The position numbers and the translations under genes are program-made. This document shows, in pieces, positions 54,956 to 64,000 of a stretch of 64,000 nucleotides of DNA. The stretch is from Streptomyces sp. V4I2 (lineage in GTDB: Bacteria > Actinomycetota > Actinomycetes > Streptomycetales > Streptomycetaceae). Location of the stretch: contig NZ_JAUSZM010000003.1 in NCBI RefSeq assembly GCF_030817655.1, forward strand, positions 6,944,001 to 7,008,000, written 5' to 3'. Numbering within the stretch: the stretch's first letter is position 1; every line of letters begins with the position of its first letter. The notes below the pieces were generated by a model. The model saw only the letters and a list, made by a program, of their open reading frames with translations. It did no database searches and had not been told where the DNA came from.

Positions 54956-55879
54956 ATGGGACGGTACGTCGTCCGGCGGCTGCTCCAGATGATCCCGGTC
55001 TTCGTCGGGGCCACCCTGCTGATCTTCCTCATGGTGAACGTGATGGGCGACCCCATCGCCGGCCTGTGCGGGGAGCGGCAGTGCGACCCGTCCACGGCCG
55101 CCCAGCTGGAGAAGGAGTTCGGCCTCGACAAGCCGGTCTGGCAGCAATACCTGACCTACATGGGGAACGTCTTCACCGGCGACTTCGGCACCGCCTTCAA
55201 CGGCCAGGAGGTCACCGAGCTGATGGCGACGGCGTTCCCGGTCACCATCCGGCTGACGATCGTCGCCATCCTCTTCGAGATCGTCATCGGCATCACACTC
55301 GGGGTCATCACGGGACTGCGGCGCGGCCGCCCCGTCGACACCTCGGTCCTGATGTTCACCCTCGTCGTGATCTCGGTCCCCACCTTCGTCACCGGTCTGC
55401 TGCTCCAGCTCCTCCTCGGCGTCGAATGGGGCTGGATCAAGCCGTCGGTGTCGGCGGAGGCCACCTTCGGCGAGCTGATCGTGCCGGGCCTGGTCCTCGC
55501 CTCGGTCTCCCTCGCCTACGTCACCCGCCTGACCCGCACCTCCATCGCGGAGAACAAGCGGTCCGACTACGTGCGTACGGCGGTCGCGAAGGGGTTGCCT
55601 CGTCGCCGGGTGATCACCCGGCACCTGCTGCGCAACTCGCTCATCCCCGTCGTCACCTTCATCGGCACCGACATCGGTGCCCTGATGGGCGGAGCCATCG
55701 TCACCGAGCGCATCTTCAACATCCACGGCGTCGGCTACCAGCTCTACCAGGGCATCCTCCGCCAGAACACCCAGACCGTCGTCGGCTTCGTGACGGTCCT
55801 CGTCCTGGTGTTCCTGGTCGCCAACCTGATCGTGGACCTCCTGTACGCCGTACTCGACCCCAGGATCCGCTATGCCTGA
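54956..55879 (+). CDS. Peptide ABC transporter permease, OppB/DppB type (transport operon 3)
   Basis: A 307-residue permease with six spans and coupling loop DYVRTAVAKGLPRRRVITR. A short outer loop (LCGERQCDPSTAAQLEKEFGLD) has one Cys pair. It begins 6 bp after the binding-protein stop and overlaps the next gene by 8 bp, so the operon is tightly coupled and has no hairpin here. Confidence 0.9.
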   Translation: MGRYVVRRLLQMIPVFVGATLLIFLMVNVMGDPIAGLCGERQCDPSTAAQLEKEFGLDKPVWQQYLTYMGNVFTGDFGTAFNGQEVTELMATAFPVTIRLTIVAILFEIVIGITLGVITGLRRGRPVDTSVLMFTLVVISVPTFVTGLLLQLLLGVEWGWIKPSVSAEATFGELIVPGLVLASVSLAYVTRLTRTSIAENKRSDYVRTAVAKGLPRRRVITRHLLRNSLIPVVTFIGTDIGALMGGAIVTERIFNIHGVGYQLYQGILRQNTQTVVGFVTVLVLVFLVANLIVDLLYAVLDPRIRYA

Positions 55880-56885
55880 GCCCCTGCCGCAGGAGCCGTA
55901 CACGTCCGGCGGGGGCCGGGCTCCCGAGGACGGAGCGATCGCCGCGACCGGCATGGGCGGCGCGATGGACCTGGCCACCAGCGAGGGCGAGACCCTCGAG
56001 AAGCGCCCCGGCGGCCCGGACGGCACGGGCCCCTGGGACCGGCCCCGCTCCCTGTGGTCCGACGCCTGGCGCGACCTGCGCCGGAACCCGGTCTTCATCA
56101 TCTCCGGCCTGGTGATCCTCTTCCTCGTCGTCATCTCGATCTGGCCGTCGCTGATCGCCTCCGGAAGCCCCCTCAGGTGCGACCTCGCCAAGGCCCAGGA
56201 GGGCTCCCAGCCCGGAGCGCCGTTCGGCTACGACGGCCAGGGCTGCAACGTCTACACCCGTACCGTCTACGGCGCCCGTACGTCCGTCACGGTCGGCGTC
56301 TGCGCCACGCTCGGGGTGTCCCTGCTCGGCTCGGTGCTGGGCGGGCTCGCCGGGTTCTTCGGCGGGCTCTCCGACTCGTTCCTGTCCCGGATCACCGACG
56401 TCTTCTTCGCGATCCCGGTCGTCCTCGGCGGTCTGGTCCTGCTGTCGGTCGTCACCAGCAACACCGTGTGGCCGGTGATCGGCTTCATGGTGCTGCTGGG
56501 CTGGCCGCAGATCTCCCGCATCGCCCGCGGCTCCGTCATCACCGCCAAGCAGAACGACTACGTCCAGGCCGCCCGGGCGCTGGGCGCCTCCAACTCCCGG
56601 ATCCTGCTCCGGCACATCATGCCCAACGCCATCGCGCCGGTGATCGTCGTGGCGACCATCGCGCTCGGCACCTACATCGCGCTGGAGGCGACGCTGTCGT
56701 ACCTCGGCGTCGGGCTGAAGCCGCCGACCGTCAGCTGGGGGATCGACATCTCCGCGGCCTCCTCCTACATCCGCAACGCCCCGCACATGCTGCTCTGGCC
56801 GGCGGGAGCGCTGGCGCTCACCGTGCTCGCGTTCATCATGCTGGGCGACGCGGTGCGCGACGCCCTCGATCCGAAGCTGAGGTGA
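55872..56885 (+). CDS. Peptide ABC transporter permease, OppC/DppC type (transport operon 3)
   Basis: A 337-residue permease with a 70-residue Gly/Pro/acidic cytoplasmic N-terminus, span 1 at about 76-95, and coupling loop DYVQAARALGASNSRILLRH. The C-terminal spans end in GDAVRDALDPKLR. It overlaps the upstream permease by 8 bp. Confidence 0.9.
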   Translation: MPEPLPQEPYTSGGGRAPEDGAIAATGMGGAMDLATSEGETLEKRPGGPDGTGPWDRPRSLWSDAWRDLRRNPVFIISGLVILFLVVISIWPSLIASGSPLRCDLAKAQEGSQPGAPFGYDGQGCNVYTRTVYGARTSVTVGVCATLGVSLLGSVLGGLAGFFGGLSDSFLSRITDVFFAIPVVLGGLVLLSVVTSNTVWPVIGFMVLLGWPQISRIARGSVITAKQNDYVQAARALGASNSRILLRHIMPNAIAPVIVVATIALGTYIALEATLSYLGVGLKPPTVSWGIDISAASSYIRNAPHMLLWPAGALALTVLAFIMLGDAVRDALDPKLR

Positions 56886-56894
56886 CCCGCCGTC

Positions 56895-57869
56895 ATGCTG
56901 CTCGAAGTGCGTGACCTGCACGTGGAGTTCCGGACCCGGGACGGGGTCGCCAGGGCCGTCAACGGTGTGAACTACGGCGTGGACGCGGGCGAGACCCTCG
57001 CCGTGCTCGGCGAGTCCGGCTCCGGCAAGTCGGTGACCGCGCAGGCGATCATGGGCATCCTCGACATCCCGCCGGGGCGGATCACCGGCGGCGAGATCCT
57101 CTTCCAGGGCCGGGATCTGCTGAAGCTGAAGGAGGAGGAGCGGCGCAAGGTCCGCGGCGCCGAGATGGCGATGATCTTCCAGGACGCGCTGTCGTCGCTG
57201 AACCCCGTGCTCTCCGTGGGCGACCAGCTCGGCGAGATGTTCGTCGTCCACCGGGGCATGTCGAAGAAGGACGCGCGGGCCAGGGCCGTCGAGCTTATGG
57301 ACCGGGTCCGCATCCCCGGCGCCGGGGCGCGGGTGCGCGACTACCCGCACCAGTTCTCCGGCGGTATGCGCCAGCGCATCATGATCGCGATGGCGCTGGC
57401 GCTGGAACCGGCGCTGATCATCGCCGACGAACCGACGACGGCCCTGGACGTGACGGTCCAGGCCCAGGTCATGGACCTGCTCGCGGAGTTGCAGCGCGAG
57501 TACCACATGGGGCTGATCCTCATCACCCACGACCTGGGTGTGGTCGCGGACGTGGCCGACCGCATCGTCGTCATGTACGCGGGCCGGATCGTGGAGTCGG
57601 CGCCGGTGCACGACATCTACAAGGCGCCCGCGCACCCGTACACCCGGGGCCTGCTGGACTCCATCCCGCGCCTGGACCAGAAGGGCCAGGAGCTCTACGC
57701 CATCAAGGGCCTGCCGCCCAACCTCATGCACATCCCGCCGGGCTGCGCCTTCAACCCCCGCTGTCCCATGGCCCGGGACGTGTGCCGTACCGACGAACCC
57801 CCGCTGTACGAGGTGTCGGACGACCGGGGCAGCGCCTGCCACTTCTGGACGGAGTGCCTGCATGGCTGA
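56895..57869 (+). CDS. Peptide ABC transporter ATPase, OppD/DppD type (transport operon 3)
   Basis: A 324-residue ATPase: GESGSGKS, FSGGMRQRIMIAMALA, LIIADEPTTALD, ITHDLGVVADVADRIVVMYAG. The CAFNPRCPMARDVC...SACHF tail follows. It starts 9 bp after the permease and overlaps the next ATPase by 8 bp. Confidence 0.92.
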   Translation: MLLEVRDLHVEFRTRDGVARAVNGVNYGVDAGETLAVLGESGSGKSVTAQAIMGILDIPPGRITGGEILFQGRDLLKLKEEERRKVRGAEMAMIFQDALSSLNPVLSVGDQLGEMFVVHRGMSKKDARARAVELMDRVRIPGAGARVRDYPHQFSGGMRQRIMIAMALALEPALIIADEPTTALDVTVQAQVMDLLAELQREYHMGLILITHDLGVVADVADRIVVMYAGRIVESAPVHDIYKAPAHPYTRGLLDSIPRLDQKGQELYAIKGLPPNLMHIPPGCAFNPRCPMARDVCRTDEPPLYEVSDDRGSACHFWTECLHG

Positions 57870-58911
57870 GCCGATTCTGGAGGTCAGCGGGCTGGTCAAG
57901 CATTACCCGCTCACCACGGGCATCCTCTTCAAGAAGCAGGTCGGCGTGGTGAAGGCCGTCGACGGCGTCGACTTCATCCTGAACCGCGGCGAAACCCTCG
58001 GCATCGTCGGGGAGTCCGGCTGCGGCAAGTCGACGGTCGCCAAGATGCTGGTCAACCTGGAGCGGCCGACGGCCGGTTCGATCAAGTACAAGGGCGAGGA
58101 CATCGGCAGGCTGTCCGGCCGCGCCCTGAAGGCCGTACGCCGCAACATCCAGATGGTCTTCCAGGACCCCTACACCTCGCTCAACCCCCGGATGACGGTG
58201 GGCGACATCATCGGGGAGCCGTACGACATCCACCCCGAGGTGGCCCCGAAGGGCGACCGCCGCCGCAAGGTCCAGGAGCTCCTGGACGTCGTCGGCCTCA
58301 ACCCCGAGTACATCAACCGCTATCCCCACCAGTTCTCCGGCGGCCAGCGCCAACGCATCGGCATCGCGAGGGGGTTGGCGCTGCGCCCGGAGGTGATCGT
58401 CGCCGACGAACCGGTCTCGGCCCTGGACGTCTCGGTGCAGGCGCAGGTCATCAACCTGATGGCGAGCCTCCAGGACGAGTTCGACCTCTCGTACGTCTTC
58501 ATCGCGCACGACCTGTCGATCGTCCGGCACATCTCTGACCGGGTCGGGGTCATGTACCTCGGGCGGATCGTCGAGATCGGCAAGGACGCCGAGATCTACG
58601 ACCATCCCACGCACCCGTACACCCAGGCGCTGCTGTCCGCGGTCCCCGTGCCCGACCCGGAGGCCCGCGAACACCGGGAGCGGATCATCCTGGCGGGCGA
58701 CGTGCCGTCCCCGACCAACATCCCCTCCGGCTGCCGCTTCCGTACCCGCTGCTGGAAGGCGCGGGAGCGGTGCGCGGTGGAGGTGCCGGCCCTGGCGGTC
58801 CCTGCCGAGTTCCGCCACGTCCCCGGCCCGGCGGCCCACGACTCGGCGTGCCACTTCGCGGAGGAGAAGCAGGTGGTGCCCCCGGACGATCACACAGAGG
58901 GCTCGGCATAG
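57862..58911 (+). CDS. Peptide ABC transporter ATPase, OppF/DppF type (transport operon 3)
   Basis: A 349-residue ATPase: GESGCGKS, QMVFQDPYTSLNPRMTVGDII, FSGGQRQRIGIARGLA, VIVADEPVSALD, IAHDLSIVRHISDR, CRFRTRCWKARERC tail. ATG 57862 lies inside the upstream gene's last codons. It is the last gene of the operon and is followed by a bidirectional hairpin before the convergent peptidase gene. Confidence 0.92.
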   Translation: MAEPILEVSGLVKHYPLTTGILFKKQVGVVKAVDGVDFILNRGETLGIVGESGCGKSTVAKMLVNLERPTAGSIKYKGEDIGRLSGRALKAVRRNIQMVFQDPYTSLNPRMTVGDIIGEPYDIHPEVAPKGDRRRKVQELLDVVGLNPEYINRYPHQFSGGQRQRIGIARGLALRPEVIVADEPVSALDVSVQAQVINLMASLQDEFDLSYVFIAHDLSIVRHISDRVGVMYLGRIVEIGKDAEIYDHPTHPYTQALLSAVPVPDPEAREHRERIILAGDVPSPTNIPSGCRFRTRCWKARERCAVEVPALAVPAEFRHVPGPAAHDSACHFAEEKQVVPPDDHTEGSA

Positions 58912-59020
58912 TCGTACAAATGCACCGCAATCGCGTTTACAAGCAGGCAACTCGGCTGACCCGATCCCGATATACGGACGCGTCAGTCTGAACAACGTAC
59001 GGCCGTGCGGGTGCCGTAAA

Positions 59021-59052
59021 CGGGCCGGAGCGCGCCATGTCGCTCCGGCCCG
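59021..59052. terminator. Bidirectional terminator between operon 3 and peptidase
   Basis: A perfect 12-bp stem (CGGGCCGGAGCG / CGCTCCGGCCCG) with an 8-nt loop lies between convergent genes, 110 bp after the ATPase and 20 bp after the peptidase stop. Confidence 0.87.
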
Positions 59053-59071
59053 TTGCCGTACCCAGCGCCCT

Positions 59072-61192
59072 CTACGCGAGCTTCAACGACCGCTTGAGGA
59101 AGTCCAGTTGAAGCCGCAGCAGGTTCTCGGCGACCGTCTCCTGCGGGGTCATGTGGGTCACGCCGGACAGTGGCAGCACCTCGTGCGGGCGGCCGGCGGC
59201 CAGCAGGGCCGAGGACAGTCGCAGTGCGTGGGCGACCACCACGTTGTCGTCCGCCAGGCCGTGGATGATCATCATCGGGCGGTGCGGTTCCACGGCGTCG
59301 ACCAGACCTGCGTCGTCGAGCAGGGAGTTGCGGCGGTAGACCTCCGGCTGCTCGTCGGGGTGGCCCAGGTAGCGCTCCTGGTAGTGGGTGTCGTACAGCC
59401 GCAGATCCGTGACCGGGGCGCCCACCACGGCCGCGTGGAAGACGTCCGGGCGGCGCAGGGCCGCGAGCGCGGCCAGGTAGCCGCCGAAGGACCAGCCGCG
59501 GATCGCGACCCGGTTCAGGTCGAGCGGGAAGTCGGCGGCGAGGGCCTGGAGCGCGTCGACCTGGTCCTGCAGGACCACCTCCGCGAGGTCGTCCCTGACC
59601 GCCTTCTCCCAGGCGGGGGAGCGGCCCGGAGTGCCCCGGCCGTCCGCGACGACCACCGCGAACCCCTGGTCGGCGAACCACTGCGAGGTCAGGTGCGGAT
59701 TGTGCGCGGCGACCACCCGCTGGCCGTGCGGACCGCCGTACGGATCCAGCAGCACGGGAAGGGGAGTGTCCCCGTCGTAGTCAGTAGGCATAAGCACGGC
59801 GCACGGGATTCGTCGTGCGCCCCCCTCGGTGAGCGTCACGCGCGGGGACATACCGGGATCTTCGGCGTACGAGGTGACAGTCGCCACCGGCTTGCCGTCG
59901 CGCAGCACCTGGACGCGGGCGCCCGGCCGGTCCAGCGCGGCGGACACCAGTACGGTCACGCCCCCGGCGCGCACCGCCGAGTGCACGCCGGGTTCCTGTG
60001 AGAGGCGTTCCAGGCCGAGCTCGTTGACCCGGTAGACGTGCACCTCGCCCGTCTCCGGGGACTCGGCGTCCTCGCCGGCCGACGCGGAGACCAGCACGTC
60101 GTCGTCGGCGACGTCCAGCACCGCCCGCACGTGCAACTGGGCTCCCGTCAGTGGCCGTTCACCGACCGCCAGGACCCGCGCACCTCCCTCGTCGGCGATG
60201 CGCACCAGCTGTCCGGAGGGGCTCCAGGACGGCACTCCAGGGAAAAGATCCAGCCAAATTGGATCTTCGTCCGCGTGCACCATCCGGGTCGTGCCGGTCT
60301 CCGGATCCACGGCCAGATACAGCTGACTGCGCTGGTCGCGCGCTTGTACGAGCAGCAGTGGCGCACCCGCCGCTGACCAGTGCACATGCGCCAGATACGG
60401 ATAGCGCGCCCGGTCCCAGACGGCCTCCGTGCGCGCCCCGTCCAGGCCGATCACGAAGAGCCGTACCTCCGCGTTGTCGGTGCCCGCCGCCGGGTACGGC
60501 ACGTGGTGTGGCTCACGCTCCGGGTGGGCCGGATCGGAGATCCACCACCGCCGCACCGGCGTGTCGTCCACGCGCGCGACCAGCAGCCGGTCCGACTGCG
60601 GCGACCACCAGAAGCCCCGCGAACGGCCCATCTCCTCGGCCGCGATGAACTCCGCCAGACCATAGGTGACCTGCTCCGACTCGCGTTCCGCCAGCGCCCG
60701 GTCACCCTCGCCCTCCGCGCCCACCACCCGCAGGGCGCCCTGCGCCACGTACGCGACGTGCCGTCCGTCGGGGGAGGGGCGCGGGTCGATCACCGGTCCG
60801 GGCACCCGGAGTTCACGTGCCGTGCCGGCCCGCAGCTCCGCCGTGAAAAGCCGCCCTGACAAGGCGAAAGAGGCCAACTCGACGGCGGAGTCGGTGGCGT
60901 AGCCGACCACGCCGGCACCGCCCTCACGGCTGCGTTCGCGCCGCGCCCGCTCCTCGGGCGAGAGGTGCTCCTCGGTGCCGCCCAGGAGGGCGCGCGGGTC
61001 CGCCGCGACGCGCTCCCCGGCGTCCGGAAGGTCGAGGACCCAGAGCGAGTTGGCCCGGTCCGTGCCGGAGCTCGAACGCAGGAAAACGACACGGGAACCG
61101 TCGGGCGCCACGGTGAACGCGCGTGGCGCGCCGAGCGTGAATCGCTGGGTGCGGGCGTGCCGACGGGGGAAGGAGTCAGGCTCGGTCGTCAT
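59072..61192 (-). CDS. S9 prolyl oligopeptidase / dipeptidyl-peptidase IV-like
   Basis: A 706-residue cytoplasmic peptidase. The N-terminal two-thirds is a beta-propeller (DPPIV_N type, PDGSRVVFLRSS, DGRHVAYVAQG). The C-terminal alpha/beta hydrolase has S568 in GWSFGGYL, D648 in HGLADDN and H680 in VTHMT. It would cut short peptides, often after proline. ATG 61192 (MTTEPDSF) is preferred to the 26-residue longer frame. It is convergent with the third peptide-import operon, so imported peptides are natural substrates. Confidence 0.9.
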   Translation of the reverse strand: MTTEPDSFPRRHARTQRFTLGAPRAFTVAPDGSRVVFLRSSSGTDRANSLWVLDLPDAGERVAADPRALLGGTEEHLSPEERARRERSREGGAGVVGYATDSAVELASFALSGRLFTAELRAGTARELRVPGPVIDPRPSPDGRHVAYVAQGALRVVGAEGEGDRALAERESEQVTYGLAEFIAAEEMGRSRGFWWSPQSDRLLVARVDDTPVRRWWISDPAHPEREPHHVPYPAAGTDNAEVRLFVIGLDGARTEAVWDRARYPYLAHVHWSAAGAPLLLVQARDQRSQLYLAVDPETGTTRMVHADEDPIWLDLFPGVPSWSPSGQLVRIADEGGARVLAVGERPLTGAQLHVRAVLDVADDDVLVSASAGEDAESPETGEVHVYRVNELGLERLSQEPGVHSAVRAGGVTVLVSAALDRPGARVQVLRDGKPVATVTSYAEDPGMSPRVTLTEGGARRIPCAVLMPTDYDGDTPLPVLLDPYGGPHGQRVVAAHNPHLTSQWFADQGFAVVVADGRGTPGRSPAWEKAVRDDLAEVVLQDQVDALQALAADFPLDLNRVAIRGWSFGGYLAALAALRRPDVFHAAVVGAPVTDLRLYDTHYQERYLGHPDEQPEVYRRNSLLDDAGLVDAVEPHRPMMIIHGLADDNVVVAHALRLSSALLAAGRPHEVLPLSGVTHMTPQETVAENLLRLQLDFLKRSLKLA

Positions 61193-61382
61193 GCCTCGAC
61201 CATATTGGCCGTGCGCCCCCTTGTGAGGCTGTGCGCCGATCGATGCGCACGTACGGATAGTTATGATCACTAGCGCATAGTGGGTATCAACCTGCTGGCT
61301 TCTTGTATGGATTTATCTGCCCCCATAGTTCCGTTCCCCGTCCGACCCCCCACGTCCCTGGGTTCTTTGGAGGTGAGCCGCC

Positions 61383-61577
61383 GTGGCACTCTCGATTTCG
61401 GCGGTGGTGCTGCTGGCGATCGTCGTCTTCCTTCTGATCAAGAAATCAGGGCTGAAGGGAGGTCATGCGGTCGTGTGCGTCCTGCTCGGCTTCTACCTGG
61501 CTTCGTCCACGGTGGCCCCGACGATCAGTGAGCTGACGACGAACATCGCGGGCATGATCGGAAGTATCAAGTTCTGA
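61383..61577 (+). CDS. Small conserved membrane protein
   Basis: A 64-residue protein with one or two membrane segments (about 2-19 and 28-46) and a short hydrophobic end. I recognise it as a type conserved in streptomycetes but without function. GTG 61383 has a strong GGAGGTGA upstream. mshB follows 21 bp later, so the two may share a transcript. Confidence 0.75.
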   Translation: MALSISAVVLLAIVVFLLIKKSGLKGGHAVVCVLLGFYLASSTVAPTISELTTNIAGMIGSIKF

Positions 61578-61598
61578 CCAGCCCTTTAGAGTGGCCCC

Positions 61599-62480
61599 AT
61601 GACGGAACTGCCCGCCCGGCGTCTGCTGCTGGTGCACGCGCACCCGGACGACGAGTCGATCAACAACGGCGCGACCATGGCCAGGTACGCGGCCGAGGGT
61701 GCCCGGGTGACACTGGTCACCTGCACCCTCGGTGAACGCGGCGAGGTCATCCCGCCCGGGCTCGGGCATCTGACCGGCGCCGCCCTCGGCGAGCACCGGC
61801 TGCGCGAGCTCGCGGCCGCGATGCGTGAGCTCGGCGTCGAGGACTTCCGGCAGCTCGGCGGCGCGGGGCGCTACCAGGACTCCGGGATGATGGGCCTCGC
61901 CGACAACGACGACCCGGGCTGCTTCTGGCAGGCCGACGTCGACGAGGCGGCCGCGCGGCTGCTCGAGGTGATCCGCGAGGTACGGCCGCAGGTCCTCGTC
62001 ACCTACGACGAGAACGGCGGCTACGGCCACCCCGACCACATCCAGGCCCACCGCGTCGCCATGCGCGCGGCCGAGCTGGCCGCCGAGGCGGGCATCGGGA
62101 TCGCCAAGGTCTACTGGAACCGGGTGCCGCGCTCAGTCGCCGAAGACGCCTTCGCGCGGCTCGAGAGGGAGCTGCCCGGCCTCCCCTTCACCAAGGCGGC
62201 GGTCATCGACGACGTACCGGGCGTGGTGGCCGACGAGCACGTCACCGCCGAGATCGACGGCACCGCCCACGCCGCCGCCAAGGCCGCCGCGATGCGCGCG
62301 CACGCCACGCAGATCACGGTCGCCGACCCGTACTTCCTGCTCTCCAACGAGCTCGCCCAGCCCCTCTTCACCACCGAGTACTACGAGTTGGTGCGCGGGG
62401 AGCGGGCGGCGTCGGGCTCGCGGGAGACCGACCTGTTCGCCGGTGTCGAGGAGATGTCCGGTATCGAGGAGACGTCATGA
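61599..62480 (+). CDS. mshB: N-acetyl-1-D-myo-inositol-2-amino-2-deoxy-alpha-D-glucopyranoside deacetylase
   Basis: A 293-residue LmbE-family metal-dependent deacetylase that makes GlcN-Ins in mycothiol synthesis. Zinc ligands are H15 and D18 in HAHPDDE (D17 as base) and H147 in GHPDH. The actinobacterial MshB features TLGERGEVI and QLGGAGRYQDSGMMG are present, which separates it from the amidase Mca. ATG 61599. It overlaps the next gene by ATGA. Confidence 0.92.
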   Translation: MTELPARRLLLVHAHPDDESINNGATMARYAAEGARVTLVTCTLGERGEVIPPGLGHLTGAALGEHRLRELAAAMRELGVEDFRQLGGAGRYQDSGMMGLADNDDPGCFWQADVDEAAARLLEVIREVRPQVLVTYDENGGYGHPDHIQAHRVAMRAAELAAEAGIGIAKVYWNRVPRSVAEDAFARLERELPGLPFTKAAVIDDVPGVVADEHVTAEIDGTAHAAAKAAAMRAHATQITVADPYFLLSNELAQPLFTTEYYELVRGERAASGSRETDLFAGVEEMSGIEETS

Positions 62481-62890
62481 GTGACCGGACGACCTCTGCG
62501 CTGGCCCAGCCCTTGCAGCGGCCCTCCTTCGGGCGGGCCGCCGCCTACCTCGGGCTCATCGTGCTCGGCGCACTGGTCGGCGTGGCCGGATCACTGGTGC
62601 AGTCCGGCTGGTTCCCGGGCGGGCTGCTGCTCGGTCTCGCCGGCGAGGCCGGGCTCTGCCTCGGCGGAGCGAGAGCCACCGGCAGCCGGGCCGGGGCCGT
62701 CGCGCCCGCCGGCGGCTGGATCGTCGCGGTCATCCTGCTCACCGCCAGCCGGCCGGAAGGCGACTTCGTCTTCGCCGCGGGCAGCGGGTCCTACCTTTTC
62801 CTGCTCGGCGGGATGGCCGTTGCTGTGATCTGCGCCACGCTTGCCCAGGGGCGGCAACCGGACGGCGATGGCGTCCGACTTGGGAAGTGA
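62477..62890 (+). CDS. Four-span membrane protein (DUF6113-like)
   Basis: A 137-residue protein with four predicted spans (about 22-43, 48-66, 77-89, 104-123). It matches the membrane protein that commonly follows mshB in Streptomyces. ATGA overlap with mshB indicates coupled translation. The function is unknown. Confidence 0.75.
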   Translation: MSDRTTSALAQPLQRPSFGRAAAYLGLIVLGALVGVAGSLVQSGWFPGGLLLGLAGEAGLCLGGARATGSRAGAVAPAGGWIVAVILLTASRPEGDFVFAAGSGSYLFLLGGMAVAVICATLAQGRQPDGDGVRLGK

Positions 62891-63048
62891 CGTACCACTT
62901 CGCCGTACGGAGCGCGTGGGAGTCCGGTGATGGTTTCCCCGGCGGTCGTGGGATACACGCCAGAAGTGGCCAGTATGGTGGTGCGCGCCGCCGAGCCGCC
63001 CGAGAGAGGTCGTAACGCGGGCGGCGGAGCCAACCGGGAGAACCTGCC

Positions 63049-64000
63049 TTGAGTCGTGAAACTGACAGTCCGTCCTCCGGGCCCAACGGGCGCGGCGGAG
63101 CCGCATACCCCTCGGGCACGCCGCCGTACGGGACGCCCACGGCTTCCGACGGCGGTGCGGACGCGGGCCGTTCGGCCGCGCAGCCGGAGGAACGCAAGAC
63201 CGAGACCACGCTGACCACCCGGATCCGGATCAACATCCCCGGATCCCGGCCCATTCCGCCGGTCGTCGTGCGCCAGACCGTCCCCGATGCCGAGGGTTCC
63301 GACGGCAACGGCACGGACGACGCCGAGGCGCCGGCGCCGGGCCCTGCCATGCCCACGGGCGCCGACGAGTCTCCCGCCGAGGGCGCCCCGGGCGCCGACG
63401 AGAAGACGAGCGACTGGTTCGCGCCCCGCAAGTCCGGGCCCGCCAAGGGCAGTCCGGGCGGGGGCTCCACCAACGGGGCCGGTACGCCGGGCGGTTCCGG
63501 TCCCGCGAGTGCCGCGGGCGCCGGTACGCGTCCCGGTGGTGCCCGGCCCGGTGGGGTGGTCGGCTCCATGAGCGTGCCGGGCGGCTCCCGGTCCGGCGGA
63601 GCGAACGGCTCCCGCCCGGGTGGCACGAACGGCTCCGGGGCCCCCGGTGGTGCCACCGGCGGCCCCGTCGCCCCCGGCCACGGCGGCGGCACCGGCTCCT
63701 TCGACGTGACCGAGGCGCTGTCCGCGGGCGGCCCGCAGCCGGGCGGCTCCCGCCCCGGCCCGGGCCGCGACGACCTGCCGTACTTCTCGGAGAACGGTGC
63801 CGGTCCGCACGGTGCCGGTCTGAACGACGGTGGTCAGAACGGCGGTGCTCAGAACGGCACCGGCGGTCAGAGCGCGCTGAGCGGTTACGACACCGATCTG
63901 AGCAGCTACGGCGGTCCGAACGGCCAGAGTCCCTACGGCGGCCCGAGCGGCCCCGGCGGCCCGAGCGGTTTCAACGGCCCGAACGGCCCCGGTGGCCCCG
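63049..64000 (+). CDS. Gly/Pro/Asn-rich protein, 3' end outside the window
   Basis: An open frame of at least 317 codons runs from TTG 63049 (GGGAG at 63035-63040) to the window edge without a stop. Residues 57-78 are a conserved-looking block (TTLTTRIRINIPGSRPIPPVVVR). The rest is low complexity with GGSRxGG, NGxxGG and GGPNGQSPYGG repeats and a SDWFAPRK element. No signal peptide or span is seen in the visible part. It may be the cytoplasmic N-terminus of a membrane or regulatory protein. Confidence 0.72.
   Translation, partial: MSRETDSPSSGPNGRGGAAYPSGTPPYGTPTASDGGADAGRSAAQPEERKTETTLTTRIRINIPGSRPIPPVVVRQTVPDAEGSDGNGTDDAEAPAPGPAMPTGADESPAEGAPGADEKTSDWFAPRKSGPAKGSPGGGSTNGAGTPGGSGPASAAGAGTRPGGARPGGVVGSMSVPGGSRSGGANGSRPGGTNGSGAPGGATGGPVAPGHGGGTGSFDVTEALSAGGPQPGGSRPGPGRDDLPYFSENGAGPHGAGLNDGGQNGGAQNGTGGQSALSGYDTDLSSYGGPNGQSPYGGPSGPGGPSGFNGPNGPGGP

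Noticed and set aside
53189..56191. 1000-codon minus-strand open frame
   Set aside because: It is antisense to the binding protein and permease of operon 3, a typical mirror frame in GC-rich coding DNA rich in Val, Asp and Gly.

Overview
The window is high-GC actinobacterial DNA, almost certainly Streptomyces. Support comes from very GC-rich third codon positions, frequent GTG/TTG starts, a mycothiol gene (mshB), a typA plus bldK-type peptide transporter neighbourhood, small conserved streptomycete proteins (SPOR mini-protein, 96-residue coil protein, 64-residue membrane protein) and a PAS-GAF-SpoIIE-HATPase protein. I saw no rRNA, tRNA, CRISPR array, riboswitch, intact insertion sequence or replication origin.

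Layout. 1-1.8 kb is decayed accessory DNA: a frameshifted IMP-cyclohydrolase-like remnant, an IS256-type transposase scrap and the 3' part of a DUF234 ATPase. 1.9-9.7 kb is a six-gene minus-strand catabolic operon (double CaiB CoA-transferase, enoyl-CoA hydratase, Ltp2-like thiolase-fold aldolase, DUF35 partner, aldehyde and alcohol dehydrogenases), with a divergent LysR regulator at 10.0 kb. 11-13 kb holds a squalene/phytoene-synthase-like gene overlapping a single-span membrane protein. 13.3-16.1 kb has a secreted subtilisin convergent with a serpin. 16.2-28.8 kb mixes membrane and regulatory genes: DUF4190 protein, GntR/UTRA regulator, SPOR mini-protein, Nudix hydrolase, a serine-kinase-like ATPase, a PAS-GAF-PP2C-HATPase signalling protein, a TPM-protein-like coil protein, a GH18-like anchored protein, an APH-fold protein, a methyltransferase and a small membrane protein. 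28.8-32.4 kb is a three-gene succinate dehydrogenase/fumarate reductase operon. 33.3-37.5 kb has an orphan peptide-binding lipoprotein and typA.

38.2-58.9 kb is dominated by peptide import. Two five-gene operons with the order permease - binding lipoprotein - permease - ATPase - ATPase (as in bldK of S. coelicolor) lie in opposite orientation (38.2-44.4 kb plus strand; 52.8-46.7 kb minus strand) around three small genes. A third operon with the usual Opp order follows at 53.3-58.9 kb. A prolyl-oligopeptidase-type peptidase comes next, then a small membrane protein, mshB, a DUF6113-like membrane protein and the start of a Gly/Pro-rich protein that leaves the window.

The peptide permeases and the S9 peptidase fit together as an import-and-degrade module, and permeases of this type carry developmental signal peptides in Streptomyces. 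The 1.9-10.9 kb cluster reads as oxidation of an alcohol to an acid, CoA activation, hydration and retro-aldol side-chain cleavage. Structural signals worth noting are matching hairpins placed directly after the binding-protein gene in both bldK-type operons, a long inverted repeat in the leader of the minus-strand operon, a 141-142 bp tandem duplication growing out of the 3' end of the Nudix gene, and a relic lipoprotein leader upstream of the first peptide operon.
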